Source: JAAYYY01 sp032260445 | Lineage (GTDB): Bacteria; Chloroflexota; Anaerolineae; Promineifilales; Promineifilaceae | DNA length: 7,411 bases | Assembly (NCBI GenBank): GCA_032260445.1 | Contig: JAVVFG010000213.1 | Coordinates: 1-7,411 of the forward strand | Reading direction: 5' to 3' | Shown here: piece after piece, positions 1-6,646 of the stretch | Layout of the letters: every line of letters starts with the position of its first letter | Numbering within the stretch: the first letter of the stretch is position 1 | Translations under genes and position numbers: made by a program | The notes under the pieces: model-generated | The model's database searches: none | Told to the model about the DNA's origin: nothing | What the model saw: only the letters and a program-made list of their open reading frames with translations

Positions 1-2
1 GG

Positions 3-32
3 GAAGCAGAAGATGGTGGAGGTGGCGTGTGA
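3..32 (+). CDS. 3' end of an upstream gene (partial, tentative)
   Basis: A reading frame open from the window edge ends at a TGA at 30-32 and reads EAEDGGGGV-stop. The TGA shares four bases (GTGA, 29-32) with the GTG start of the large STAND gene, the usual arrangement of translationally coupled operon genes, which is why I prefer this frame for the preceding gene. Only nine codons are visible, so no function can be assigned. The flexible acidic/Gly-rich end is compatible with a protein C-terminus. A competing frame from position 1 stays open to 138, but it would need a 110-nt overlap with the STAND gene. The call rests on the GTGA junction alone. Confidence 0.4.
   Translation, partial: EAEDGGGGV
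18..23 (+). promoter_or_regulatory. Shine-Dalgarno site for the STAND/CHAT gene
   Basis: GGAGGT lies five bases upstream of the GTG at 29. It decides the start: the gene has no in-frame ATG until the Met inside the P-loop (residue 237), so only the GTG preserves the N-terminal region and the Walker A motif. The site falls inside the last codons of the presumed upstream gene, consistent with translational coupling. Confidence 0.7.
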
Positions 33-3000
33 CCGCCGTTGCGCAGAGCTTAGACGAGCTGTTTCAAGCGGCGCTGCGCACGCTGCCGGCGGAGGAGCTG
101 GCGCTGTTGCAACGAGCGGCAACGGTGCCAAGCTTTGACGCCCAGCTGTACGAACAGGTATTGGTGCGCGAGCTTAGCGGGCCGTTGAACTTTGAAGAAC
201 TGGTTCACCACCGGGCCATCCAGCCTGTGACCGGCGTAGACGGGCACTTCGAGGTCAGTGACGCATTCCGCGAGCAGCTGTTCAACGACTGGTGGCCGGT
301 GTCGAGCGCACCGGGGTCGGGCTCGGCTGTAGACATTCCCGACCCGCTGCAGCGGTTCAGCCGCTGGCTGGTGGACTATTACGCGGATGAGCCGCTGGAG
401 CAGCTGGTCCATCTGGTGGCGGCGGACCGCAAGGAGGCGGCGGCACGGTTTGAGGCGCTCTTTGAGGAGGCGGAAGCGGCGTTCGACCTGGCGCGCTGCC
501 ACGCGCTCATCCGGGTTCTCGAACAGCGCAACCCGATTCTGGGGCCGGCACTGGCGCGGCTGGTGCGCGAAAAGCGGCTGCGGCTGGAGAGCCGGTCGCT
601 GTGGGCCAAGGAGTATTACGAGACGATCGTCTATCTGGAGCGCGAGCAGACGCGCGGGCTGGTGGAAGAGCTGTTACGCGGGGAGACACGGGAGGGGCAG
701 GCGCACTGGATTCTGCACATCTACGCGCGCGGCGGCATGGGCAAGACGATGTTGATCCGCGACGCGATTGCGCGGAAATGTGTGGAGGCCGCCGTACCGG
801 TGGCGCGCATCGACTTTGATTTTGGTCCAGATCTGGCAAGCGCGGTACGGCAGCCGTGGCAGTTGCTGCTGAAGATTGCCGAGCAGCTCAACCCGCAGAT
901 ACGCGAGCGGCCGTTTGAAGAGCTGCTGCGCGATTTTGCACGCTTCATTCCGCGGACAAATGAGAGGGGCGGCACCGGCCGGCGCAGACAGCCTGCGCTG
1001 ACCGCAGAGGAACAGGAGCGGCTGGCGCAGGAAGTGCCGCTGCGCTTTGGCGACGCGATCGAGGACGTGTGGGGCGACCGGCCCTTCGTCGTCGTTTTTG
1101 ACACACTCGAAAATCTGCGGCAGCAGCGCGTTGAGATGGATTCAGCCTTTAAGCTGCTGAACGAGATCCATCAGCGCTGCCCCGGGCTACGCCTGCTGCT
1201 TTCGGGGCGCTTCAACCTGGAAGAGCCGGTAGCTGTGGCCCATGGGCAGGTAGTGCCGCCGGAGGTGCGGGTGCCAGGCTTTGTGGAGATCTTCGGGGAA
1301 GGCGAGCGGACAGTGGAGCTCAGGGGGTTCCGCGACGACGAGGCGCGCGACTACCTGGAACAGAAACGGGGGTTAAGCGAGCAGAAACTGGTCGCGGCGA
1401 TCGTGGACAAGGCGCAGGGGAACCCGTTTAAGCTGGCGATTCTTGCCGATGTGGCAACCTCGGAAGCGATTGGGCACGAAGAGATCGCGGCGTACCCCGA
1501 TGCCGATTATGCCTATCTCATCGAGCGGATCATCAACCGCATTGAGGAGCGCGGCGTTCGCTGGCTGTTGCGCTACGGCGTCGTGCCGCAGCGGCTGACG
1601 CGGCGCTTCATGAAGGAGGTGATGGCGCCGTATCTGCGCGCGGCGATGGCCGGGCGCTCGCCCTATGACGATCCGGATGAGGACAGGCTGCCCGAGAAGG
1701 TCAAGGAAGACAAACCTTTCGACGTGGATAGAGAGGCCGCCGACAGGCTCAACCTGGACGACGTGTGGCAGCGCTTGTACCGCTATGCAAGCAACTACTC
1801 GTGGGTTTCGGTGGCCAGCGATGTACCAGATGCGGTCGTCTTCCACCCGGATGTGGCCGCACCGATGCGCCGGCTGCTGCGCGACCACGAGATCTACCAG
1901 GTGCTGCACCGGGCGGCGTTTGAACACTACGATAAGCAGGTAACCGCGGGCACGGACGGCCGCTATTGGGAGATGAGGGAGGCGGTATACCATCGCTACC
2001 ATATGGCTGCCGCGGGCGCGGATGGCTACTGGCTGGACCAGCTTGAACAGTTCAGCCAGGTGCCAGAAGCGGTGCGAGCACTGGCGGAGCAGGTGGTTGC
2101 CCTGGCCGAACCGCAGCTATCACGCTATTGGACGACGGCACAGGAAAGGGCGGCGCAGGCGCAGCAAGACAACGGCGCCGAGGAAGTGACCGTGGACGAG
2201 ACGGTGCTGGCCCACGCCCACTTCCAACTGGCGCGGTTGCATCTGGCGGACGAAGTGGATCCGGACACCAGCACGCTATTTCGGGCGGAACAACTGCTGC
2301 GGCTGGCCGAACGGCTGGGGGCGAAGAAAGTGGTAGCGCCGGCGGAGCTAGGCTACCTGTGGGCGCAAATCTGGTTCGGGCAAGGCAAGGTGCAGGAGGC
2401 AATCGGCGCCTGCGAGACAGCACTGGCGGCAGAGCCGGAGCCGGAAACGGCCGTGAGTCTGCGCATGCTGTCCGTTGAGGCGTATCGCGCGCAGGCGGAC
2501 AGCGATGGGGCAGGGGTGCGAGCGGCGATCGACGAGGCACAGGCGGCTGTCGCGGCGGTAAACCGGGCACAGCGCATGCCGGCGGCGCAGATCATTGAGG
2601 TGCAGCGGCGCCTTGACCAGATGGATGCGGCGCAGGCTGAAGCAGACGAAAATCTGGAGCAGGCGGCAGCGGCGTACCGGCGGCTGTTGGAGCGCAGCGT
2701 GGAGCCCGCAGACGTTCTAGAGCACACGCTGAGCCTGATGCGCGTGCTGGCCGCGATGGGGCAGGAAGCGGCGGCGCAGGAGACCGGCGCGCAGAGCGAG
2801 CGCCAACTTGCCGGGGTGCGGGCGGCGGCCAGTCTACTGCGAGCGCGGGCGGCGCTGCTGGCGGCGGAGCCGGCCGAGGCGCTGGCGGCGCTGCAGCAGC
2901 TACAGGGATTGGCGCCGGATGCATGGGAGGCGACAGGGCAAGACGGCGGGCTGACGCTGCTGGCGCTGCAAGCCGAGGTGGCAGCGGCGGTGATGGACCT

Positions 3001-5200
3001 GCCGCTGGCATCGAGCCTCATGCAAAGCGCCATATTCAGCGGGTCTGGTCCGGAGAGCGCTGAAGGGTTTGGCTGGTCCCTGGAAGCTGCCCGGCTGTTA
3101 CTGGACGAGACAGGGGAGATGACCCAGGTTGCCTATTATCTGGACCTGGCGCGCGATCATGCCCGGAGCGAGGAGCAGAGATGGCGCGCCGATTTGCTGC
3201 GGGCGCGTTTCTTGCGGCGGGCCGGGCGGGCGGCGGAAGCGGACAGCCTGGTGGCGGAGCTGCGCGCACGCTCTGTTCCGGCGCAGCCATCGCTGCGGCT
3301 GCAGCGGGCGCTGCTATTGCTGGCCGGAGAGGGAACGGGAGATGCGGTGATAGCGGAGCTGATCGCGGCTGCGGGGGCGATTGAGCCGCCCGCGCGGCGG
3401 TTGTTGTTGCTGGCAGAGAGGCTGCGCAATCTGCCAACGCCTGAAGGTGATGCAGCGGGCCTGGGACAGCAACTGGCGGCGCTGCTGCCGCCGGCTGCCG
3501 GGCCGGGGGAAGATGGGGCGCGTTGGGCCGTGCGCCAGGCCGAAGTGGCGCGTTACAGCGGTGATGCTGTGCAGGCGCAGCGGCTGCTGGCGGGTGTGCT
3601 GCGCGATGTGCGCCTGGAGCAGGTGCCCGTGTGGCGGGCAGCGCTGCAGGCGCTCGACCGCACCGGCTGGCCGGAACGAGGACTGCTGCAGCGGGCGGAG
3701 GAATTGGTGCAAGAAGCGAGCAAAACGGTACGCGCGGAGGACCCGAATCTGCCGGCGACAGGCAGGGGTCTGCATCTCCTCTACGGCGTGCTGCTGCTGG
3801 AACACGCGGAACGGCTGTTCCGCTTTGGGGCAGACATGGACGGCGCGCAGCGCGCGCTGGACGAGGCAGGGCCGCTGCTGGCAAGCGGCACGCCGTGGCA
3901 GGCCGCGATGCTGGCGCTGCAAGGGGATCTGGCAGCGGCACGCGGCGAGCGTGAGGCGGCGATCGACGCTTATGGGCAGGCGATCGGGCAAGCGGAGTCC
4001 AGCGGCGACACGCGCACGGCGGACGAGCTGCGCGCGCGCCAGGCAGCGGCGCAGGCGCAAGAGCCAGCAGCGCTGCCGGTGGCAGATGAGGAGGCCGTGC
4101 AACACCTGATCATTCGCCTGCAATGGGACCGCCCGCAACAGTGGCACGTCATCTTTGAGCGTGTCACCGGTCCCAACGTGCGCGCGCAGGCGGGCGACGC
4201 GCGCACGGCAAAGTTGAGGGCAGAGGTGGCGGCCTATTTCACGCTGGAGCGGGACGAGGTCTTCAGCTACAGCCTGGCGCGGGCATTCAGCCATGAGTGG
4301 GAGAAGACCGGCCGGTGGCTGGGCGAGCTTCTGTTCGACGCGCAGACGCGGCTGATGTTGTCCGACCAGATCCAACACGACATTGGCCTGTCGGCGACGG
4401 CACGGGAGCTGGCGTGGCTGCCATGGGAGTTCTGGTGGTTGGCGGACGAGGCCTACCCGCACACGCTCAGCGCTGAGTGCCGCCATTTCTATCGCAGCAT
4501 CCCGCCGCCCACCGCAGCGCCTGCCGTCGAAGCAGGGCCGGCGCGGGCGCTGATCCTGCGCGCGGGCGAGATGGTGGAAGCGAAGATGATGCGCGGCTAC
4601 ACGCAGCACGCAGGGGTGTCCCTGCGGAAGCAGTATTACGGGGCAGGCATTGAGGCGCAAGAGTTCAGCGTAGACGACCCGTGGATGTTGTACGATGCCC
4701 TGTCAAAGTTCCAACCACAACTTCTGCATGTGGTCGCGGGGATTCGCGAACAGCGCGGGCACGTCTTCCTCGATTTCGCCGGCGGCTTCGGCAGCCAGCA
4801 GACACAGGTGACCGCCAAGGACATGGCGGTGGCGCTGAGCCGCTCCGGGCGGGCGCCGCTGGTCATTCTGGATGTGCCCGCGCCGCCGGGCGAGACGGAG
4901 CGGGTACGGCAGCTGTTGCTACGCAACGCGTTCGCCGCCGAGCTGGCGCAGATGGCGCCGGTGATGGCGATCATTGGCACCGGGCTGGGCGACCCGGATG
5001 AACAACTGGAAGTCAGCGGGCGACTGGTGGAAGGGCTGGTCAACAACGTGCCAGTTGGGGAGATCGTGCGCGGAATGCGGCAGCGGGCACGCGAGCGCTG
5101 GGATGCGGCGGATCCCAACCTCTTCCTGCGGTTGCTGCCGTTCGTGGGCACGGCCCTCTTCACGGCCGATCCGCAACGGCTGTTCGCGCTCGGAAGGTAG
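29..5200 (+). CDS. Giant STAND NTPase with TPR-like arm and C-terminal catalytically degenerate CHAT domain
   Basis: This 1723-residue protein is a probable cytosolic signal-transduction switch that binds ATP or another NTP. Residues about 20-90 look like a winged helix and about 105-190 are helical. The pre-P-loop segment (YLEREQTRGLVEELL) leads to Walker A at 233-240 (ARGGMGKT, first Gly replaced by Ala). Walker B is FVVVFDTLE (353-361), the sensor-like motif is LLLSGR (389-394), and GNP at 464-466 is the GxP motif typical of STAND and NB-ARC proteins. Residues about 507-635 form a second winged-helix region. Residues about 700-1345 are Ala-rich TPR-like helices, clearest at 725-800 and 1290-1325. 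Residues about 1356-1723 match a CHAT fold (LPWEF at 1464-1468, LLHVVAG at 1565-1571, LVILDVPAP at 1611-1619). Gly1571 and Pro1617 occupy the expected catalytic His and Cys positions, and the only Cys in the domain is Cys1484. There is no signal peptide or membrane segment. The GTG start is supported by GGAGGT and the GTGA overlap. In related STAND proteins the repeat arm senses the trigger and the NTPase oligomerises; here the trigger is unknown and the dead CHAT may act as a docking module. Confidence 0.9.
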   Translation: MTAVAQSLDELFQAALRTLPAEELALLQRAATVPSFDAQLYEQVLVRELSGPLNFEELVHHRAIQPVTGVDGHFEVSDAFREQLFNDWWPVSSAPGSGSAVDIPDPLQRFSRWLVDYYADEPLEQLVHLVAADRKEAAARFEALFEEAEAAFDLARCHALIRVLEQRNPILGPALARLVREKRLRLESRSLWAKEYYETIVYLEREQTRGLVEELLRGETREGQAHWILHIYARGGMGKTMLIRDAIARKCVEAAVPVARIDFDFGPDLASAVRQPWQLLLKIAEQLNPQIRERPFEELLRDFARFIPRTNERGGTGRRRQPALTAEEQERLAQEVPLRFGDAIEDVWGDRPFVVVFDTLENLRQQRVEMDSAFKLLNEIHQRCPGLRLLLSGRFNLEEPVAVAHGQVVPPEVRVPGFVEIFGEGERTVELRGFRDDEARDYLEQKRGLSEQKLVAAIVDKAQGNPFKLAILADVATSEAIGHEEIAAYPDADYAYLIERIINRIEERGVRWLLRYGVVPQRLTRRFMKEVMAPYLRAAMAGRSPYDDPDEDRLPEKVKEDKPFDVDREAADRLNLDDVWQRLYRYASNYSWVSVASDVPDAVVFHPDVAAPMRRLLRDHEIYQVLHRAAFEHYDKQVTAGTDGRYWEMREAVYHRYHMAAAGADGYWLDQLEQFSQVPEAVRALAEQVVALAEPQLSRYWTTAQERAAQAQQDNGAEEVTVDETVLAHAHFQLARLHLADEVDPDTSTLFRAEQLLRLAERLGAKKVVAPAELGYLWAQIWFGQGKVQEAIGACETALAAEPEPETAVSLRMLSVEAYRAQADSDGAGVRAAIDEAQAAVAAVNRAQRMPAAQIIEVQRRLDQMDAAQAEADENLEQAAAAYRRLLERSVEPADVLEHTLSLMRVLAAMGQEAAAQETGAQSERQLAGVRAAASLLRARAALLAAEPAEALAALQQLQGLAPDAWEATGQDGGLTLLALQAEVAAAVMDLPLASSLMQSAIFSGSGPESAEGFGWSLEAARLLLDETGEMTQVAYYLDLARDHARSEEQRWRADLLRARFLRRAGRAAEADSLVAELRARSVPAQPSLRLQRALLLLAGEGTGDAVIAELIAAAGAIEPPARRLLLLAERLRNLPTPEGDAAGLGQQLAALLPPAAGPGEDGARWAVRQAEVARYSGDAVQAQRLLAGVLRDVRLEQVPVWRAALQALDRTGWPERGLLQRAEELVQEASKTVRAEDPNLPATGRGLHLLYGVLLLEHAERLFRFGADMDGAQRALDEAGPLLASGTPWQAAMLALQGDLAAARGEREAAIDAYGQAIGQAESSGDTRTADELRARQAAAQAQEPAALPVADEEAVQHLIIRLQWDRPQQWHVIFERVTGPNVRAQAGDARTAKLRAEVAAYFTLERDEVFSYSLARAFSHEWEKTGRWLGELLFDAQTRLMLSDQIQHDIGLSATARELAWLPWEFWWLADEAYPHTLSAECRHFYRSIPPPTAAPAVEAGPARALILRAGEMVEAKMMRGYTQHAGVSLRKQYYGAGIEAQEFSVDDPWMLYDALSKFQPQLLHVVAGIREQRGHVFLDFAGGFGSQQTQVTAKDMAVALSRSGRAPLVILDVPAPPGETERVRQLLLRNAFAAELAQMAPVMAIIGTGLGDPDEQLEVSGRLVEGLVNNVPVGEIVRGMRQRARERWDAADPNLFLRLLPFVGTALFTADPQRLFALGR
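5192..5197 (+). promoter_or_regulatory. Shine-Dalgarno site for the HEAGH metalloprotease
   Basis: GGAAGG sits six bases before the ATG at 5204 and inside the last codons of the STAND gene, whose TAG is at 5198-5200. Only GCG separates the stop from the next start, so reinitiation or coupled translation of the two proteins is likely. Confidence 0.55.
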
Positions 5201-5203
5201 GCG

Positions 5204-6646
5204 ATGGAGCTGGTCGAGCTGCAACGCGCTGAACTTGGCGACCAGCTCGCCGCGCTGCGTGGCGAGCTTGAGACGTGGCGGGAGCGGGCGAAACCCAACC
5301 AGACATTCGAGAAGCATCACACGCAGGTGGAACGGATCACCCGGCAACTGGAATCGTACCTCGATGGGCTGGGCGAGCCGGAGGAGCATGGCGGGCTGGG
5401 CTTTGCGGAGCTGCGCGCGCTGCAGAGTCACCTGCTGCTGGCGCATCGCATCTGGGCTTATTTTCGCAGCAAGCTGGCGCTGCGCGACGTGACGTGGCTG
5501 CGCGATCCGCTGCGGATGGCAGACGAGCTGGCCTGGGAATGCTACCGGCCGGCACGGGACAAGGCAGAAGCGGCCGGGATGATTGCGCCAGGGTCAATGA
5601 AGGAGCCGCCGCTGGTCTTCTTTACGAGCGAGGCGAGCCCTTTCGTGCAGGCGCGGGCGACCCATTTTGTGCCGGAAGGGGTGACGGGCGACGATTTTCG
5701 TCGCCTCGACGATTTCCGCCGCTTCGACGACGCCCTGCTGCTGCTACCGATCCCGGTGCTGGGGATCCCCTGGTTCCAGATCGACCACCTGCCGGCGGCG
5801 GTGGTAATCGGCCATGAAGCGGGGCATGCGGTGGACCGCGACTATGGGGTCGTCGAGAGTCTGGCGAGCGCATACGATGCGCTGGACTTCGGCGACGGGC
5901 GATTGGCAGGGTGGCAGGCTTGGCGCAACGAGATCTTCGCCGACGTGTACGGGGTGCTGTGCACGGGACCGGCCAGCATACGGGCGCTAATGGCCTATCT
6001 GGCGGCTGAGCCGGAGGCAATCCGGCGCGAACGGCTGCCGCATCCGCGGACGGGTTGGGGCGCATACCCGACGAAGCATCTGCGTATGCAACTGAACTTC
6101 GCCGCCCTGCGGGAGATTGGACTTGACGAGGCGGCGGCGGAGCTGGAGGCTGCGTGGCTGGCGGCCTACCCGAGCCACCTGATGAAGACGTATGAAGAGG
6201 ACATCGCGAAGGTCGTACGCCTTCTGCTGCAAACGCCGCTGGCGGTGTTTGGCGGCAAGCCGCTGACGGCGGTGATCTCGTTTACGCGCGAGGACCTCGC
6301 GCGGGCGAAGCTGCTTGCGGGGAAGATCAAGCGGGGCAGCCAACTGGGCCAGAATGAGCGGCTGCGCCACCTCTTTGCAGCGGCCACGCTGGCTTACTAC
6401 GACGCGCCGGGGCAATACCGCCAGCATGCCGGGAGGGCCGGGCTTTTGGCGCAGTTGATCGCGGCGATTCCGGGCGGGGTGCGCGGCAGGGTGGCAGTGG
6501 TCAGTGATGCGGCGCAGCAGGAGGCGGATAAAGCGCAGGGGTTGGCGCTGCTGCAGCTAGCGCGAGAACAAGAAGCACGGAGGTCTGTGGAAGATGCCGA
6601 CGGACGCACAGGTACAGGCGACGCTGACTCATCTGCAGAACAGTAA
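5204..6646 (+). CDS. Gluzincin-like zinc metalloprotease (HEAGH...NEIFAD), family not recognised
   Basis: This 480-residue protein is predicted to be a cytosolic zinc peptidase. Residues 1-56 are charged and helical, probably coiled coil. Residues 194-203 form a hydrophobic helix leading into H204-E-A-G-H208, the HExxH motif with Glu205 as expected catalytic base. Residues 241-250 read RNEIFADVYG, where Glu243 (or Asp247) is a plausible third zinc ligand, as in gluzincins with an ExxxD helix. The segment after it (GPASIRALMAYL) looks like a continuing helix. Residues 163-176 contain a tandem repeat (DDFRRL, DDFRRF, DD). The last 100 residues are helical with a hydrophilic tail that overlaps the next gene. 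There is no signal peptide or transmembrane segment, so the substrate is presumably intracellular. It begins 3 nt after the STAND gene, suggesting equimolar production and a functional link. It could instead be a structural HExxH protein without activity, though both metal-site motifs appear intact. Substrate and peptidase family are unknown to me. Confidence 0.85.
   Translation: MELVELQRAELGDQLAALRGELETWRERAKPNQTFEKHHTQVERITRQLESYLDGLGEPEEHGGLGFAELRALQSHLLLAHRIWAYFRSKLALRDVTWLRDPLRMADELAWECYRPARDKAEAAGMIAPGSMKEPPLVFFTSEASPFVQARATHFVPEGVTGDDFRRLDDFRRFDDALLLLPIPVLGIPWFQIDHLPAAVVIGHEAGHAVDRDYGVVESLASAYDALDFGDGRLAGWQAWRNEIFADVYGVLCTGPASIRALMAYLAAEPEAIRRERLPHPRTGWGAYPTKHLRMQLNFAALREIGLDEAAAELEAAWLAAYPSHLMKTYEEDIAKVVRLLLQTPLAVFGGKPLTAVISFTREDLARAKLLAGKIKRGSQLGQNERLRHLFAAATLAYYDAPGQYRQHAGRAGLLAQLIAAIPGGVRGRVAVVSDAAQQEADKAQGLALLQLAREQEARRSVEDADGRTGTGDADSSAEQ
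5690..5731 (+). repeat. 18-bp in-frame tandem repeat, 2.3 copies
   Basis: Two adjacent 18-bp units (5690-5707 and 5708-5725) followed by GACGAC encode DDFRRL, DDFRRF and DD at residues 163-176 of the HEAGH metalloprotease. The units differ at a few positions (TTT/TTC, CGT/CGC, CTC/TTC). The tract lies about 28 residues before the zinc-binding helix. It probably arose by slippage and makes an alternating acidic/basic amphipathic segment. Confidence 0.8.
6579..6584 (+). promoter_or_regulatory. Shine-Dalgarno site for the astacin-like protease, inside the preceding gene
   Basis: GGAGGT lies nine bases before the ATG at 6594 and within the coding region of the HEAGH protease. It is the strongest support for the 53-nt overlapping start: no later in-frame ATG occurs before Met100, in the predicted catalytic domain, and the sequence just after the ATG already encodes the VEGD-containing N-terminal region. 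Confidence 0.7.

Noticed and set aside
1..138. Alternative frame open from the window edge to a TGA at 136-138
   Set aside because: It would overlap the STAND gene by 110 nt, while the frame ending at 32 gives a clean GTGA junction. Composition suggests a shadow, though this cannot be excluded without upstream sequence.
1373..2002. Minus-strand frame of 209 codons with hydrophobic stretches
   Set aside because: It is opposite the GNP and winged-helix region of the STAND protein, and the hydrophobic runs come from the complement of Asp/Asn/His codons.
3036..3941. Minus-strand frame of 301 codons, Ala/Pro/Arg-rich
   Set aside because: Its low-complexity composition mirrors the GC-rich Ala/Leu codons of the TPR-like arm; no motif or ribosome binding site argues for a gene.
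2201..4066. Repetitive GCGGCG/CTGCTG-rich DNA as a DNA repeat array or CRISPR
   Set aside because: There are no regularly spaced identical units; the pattern comes from Ala and Leu codons of the helical repeat arm.
3314..4660. Long minus-strand open frame (448 codons) opposite the STAND gene
   Set aside because: It is Arg/Gln/Pro/His-rich, has no recognisable domain, and lies opposite a well-supported coding region. Such antisense frames are common when high-GC codon bias depletes stops.
5204..5371. N-terminal helices of the HEAGH protease as a signal peptide or membrane anchor
   Set aside because: The segment is rich in Glu, Arg and Gln with no continuous hydrophobic core, so coiled coil fits better.
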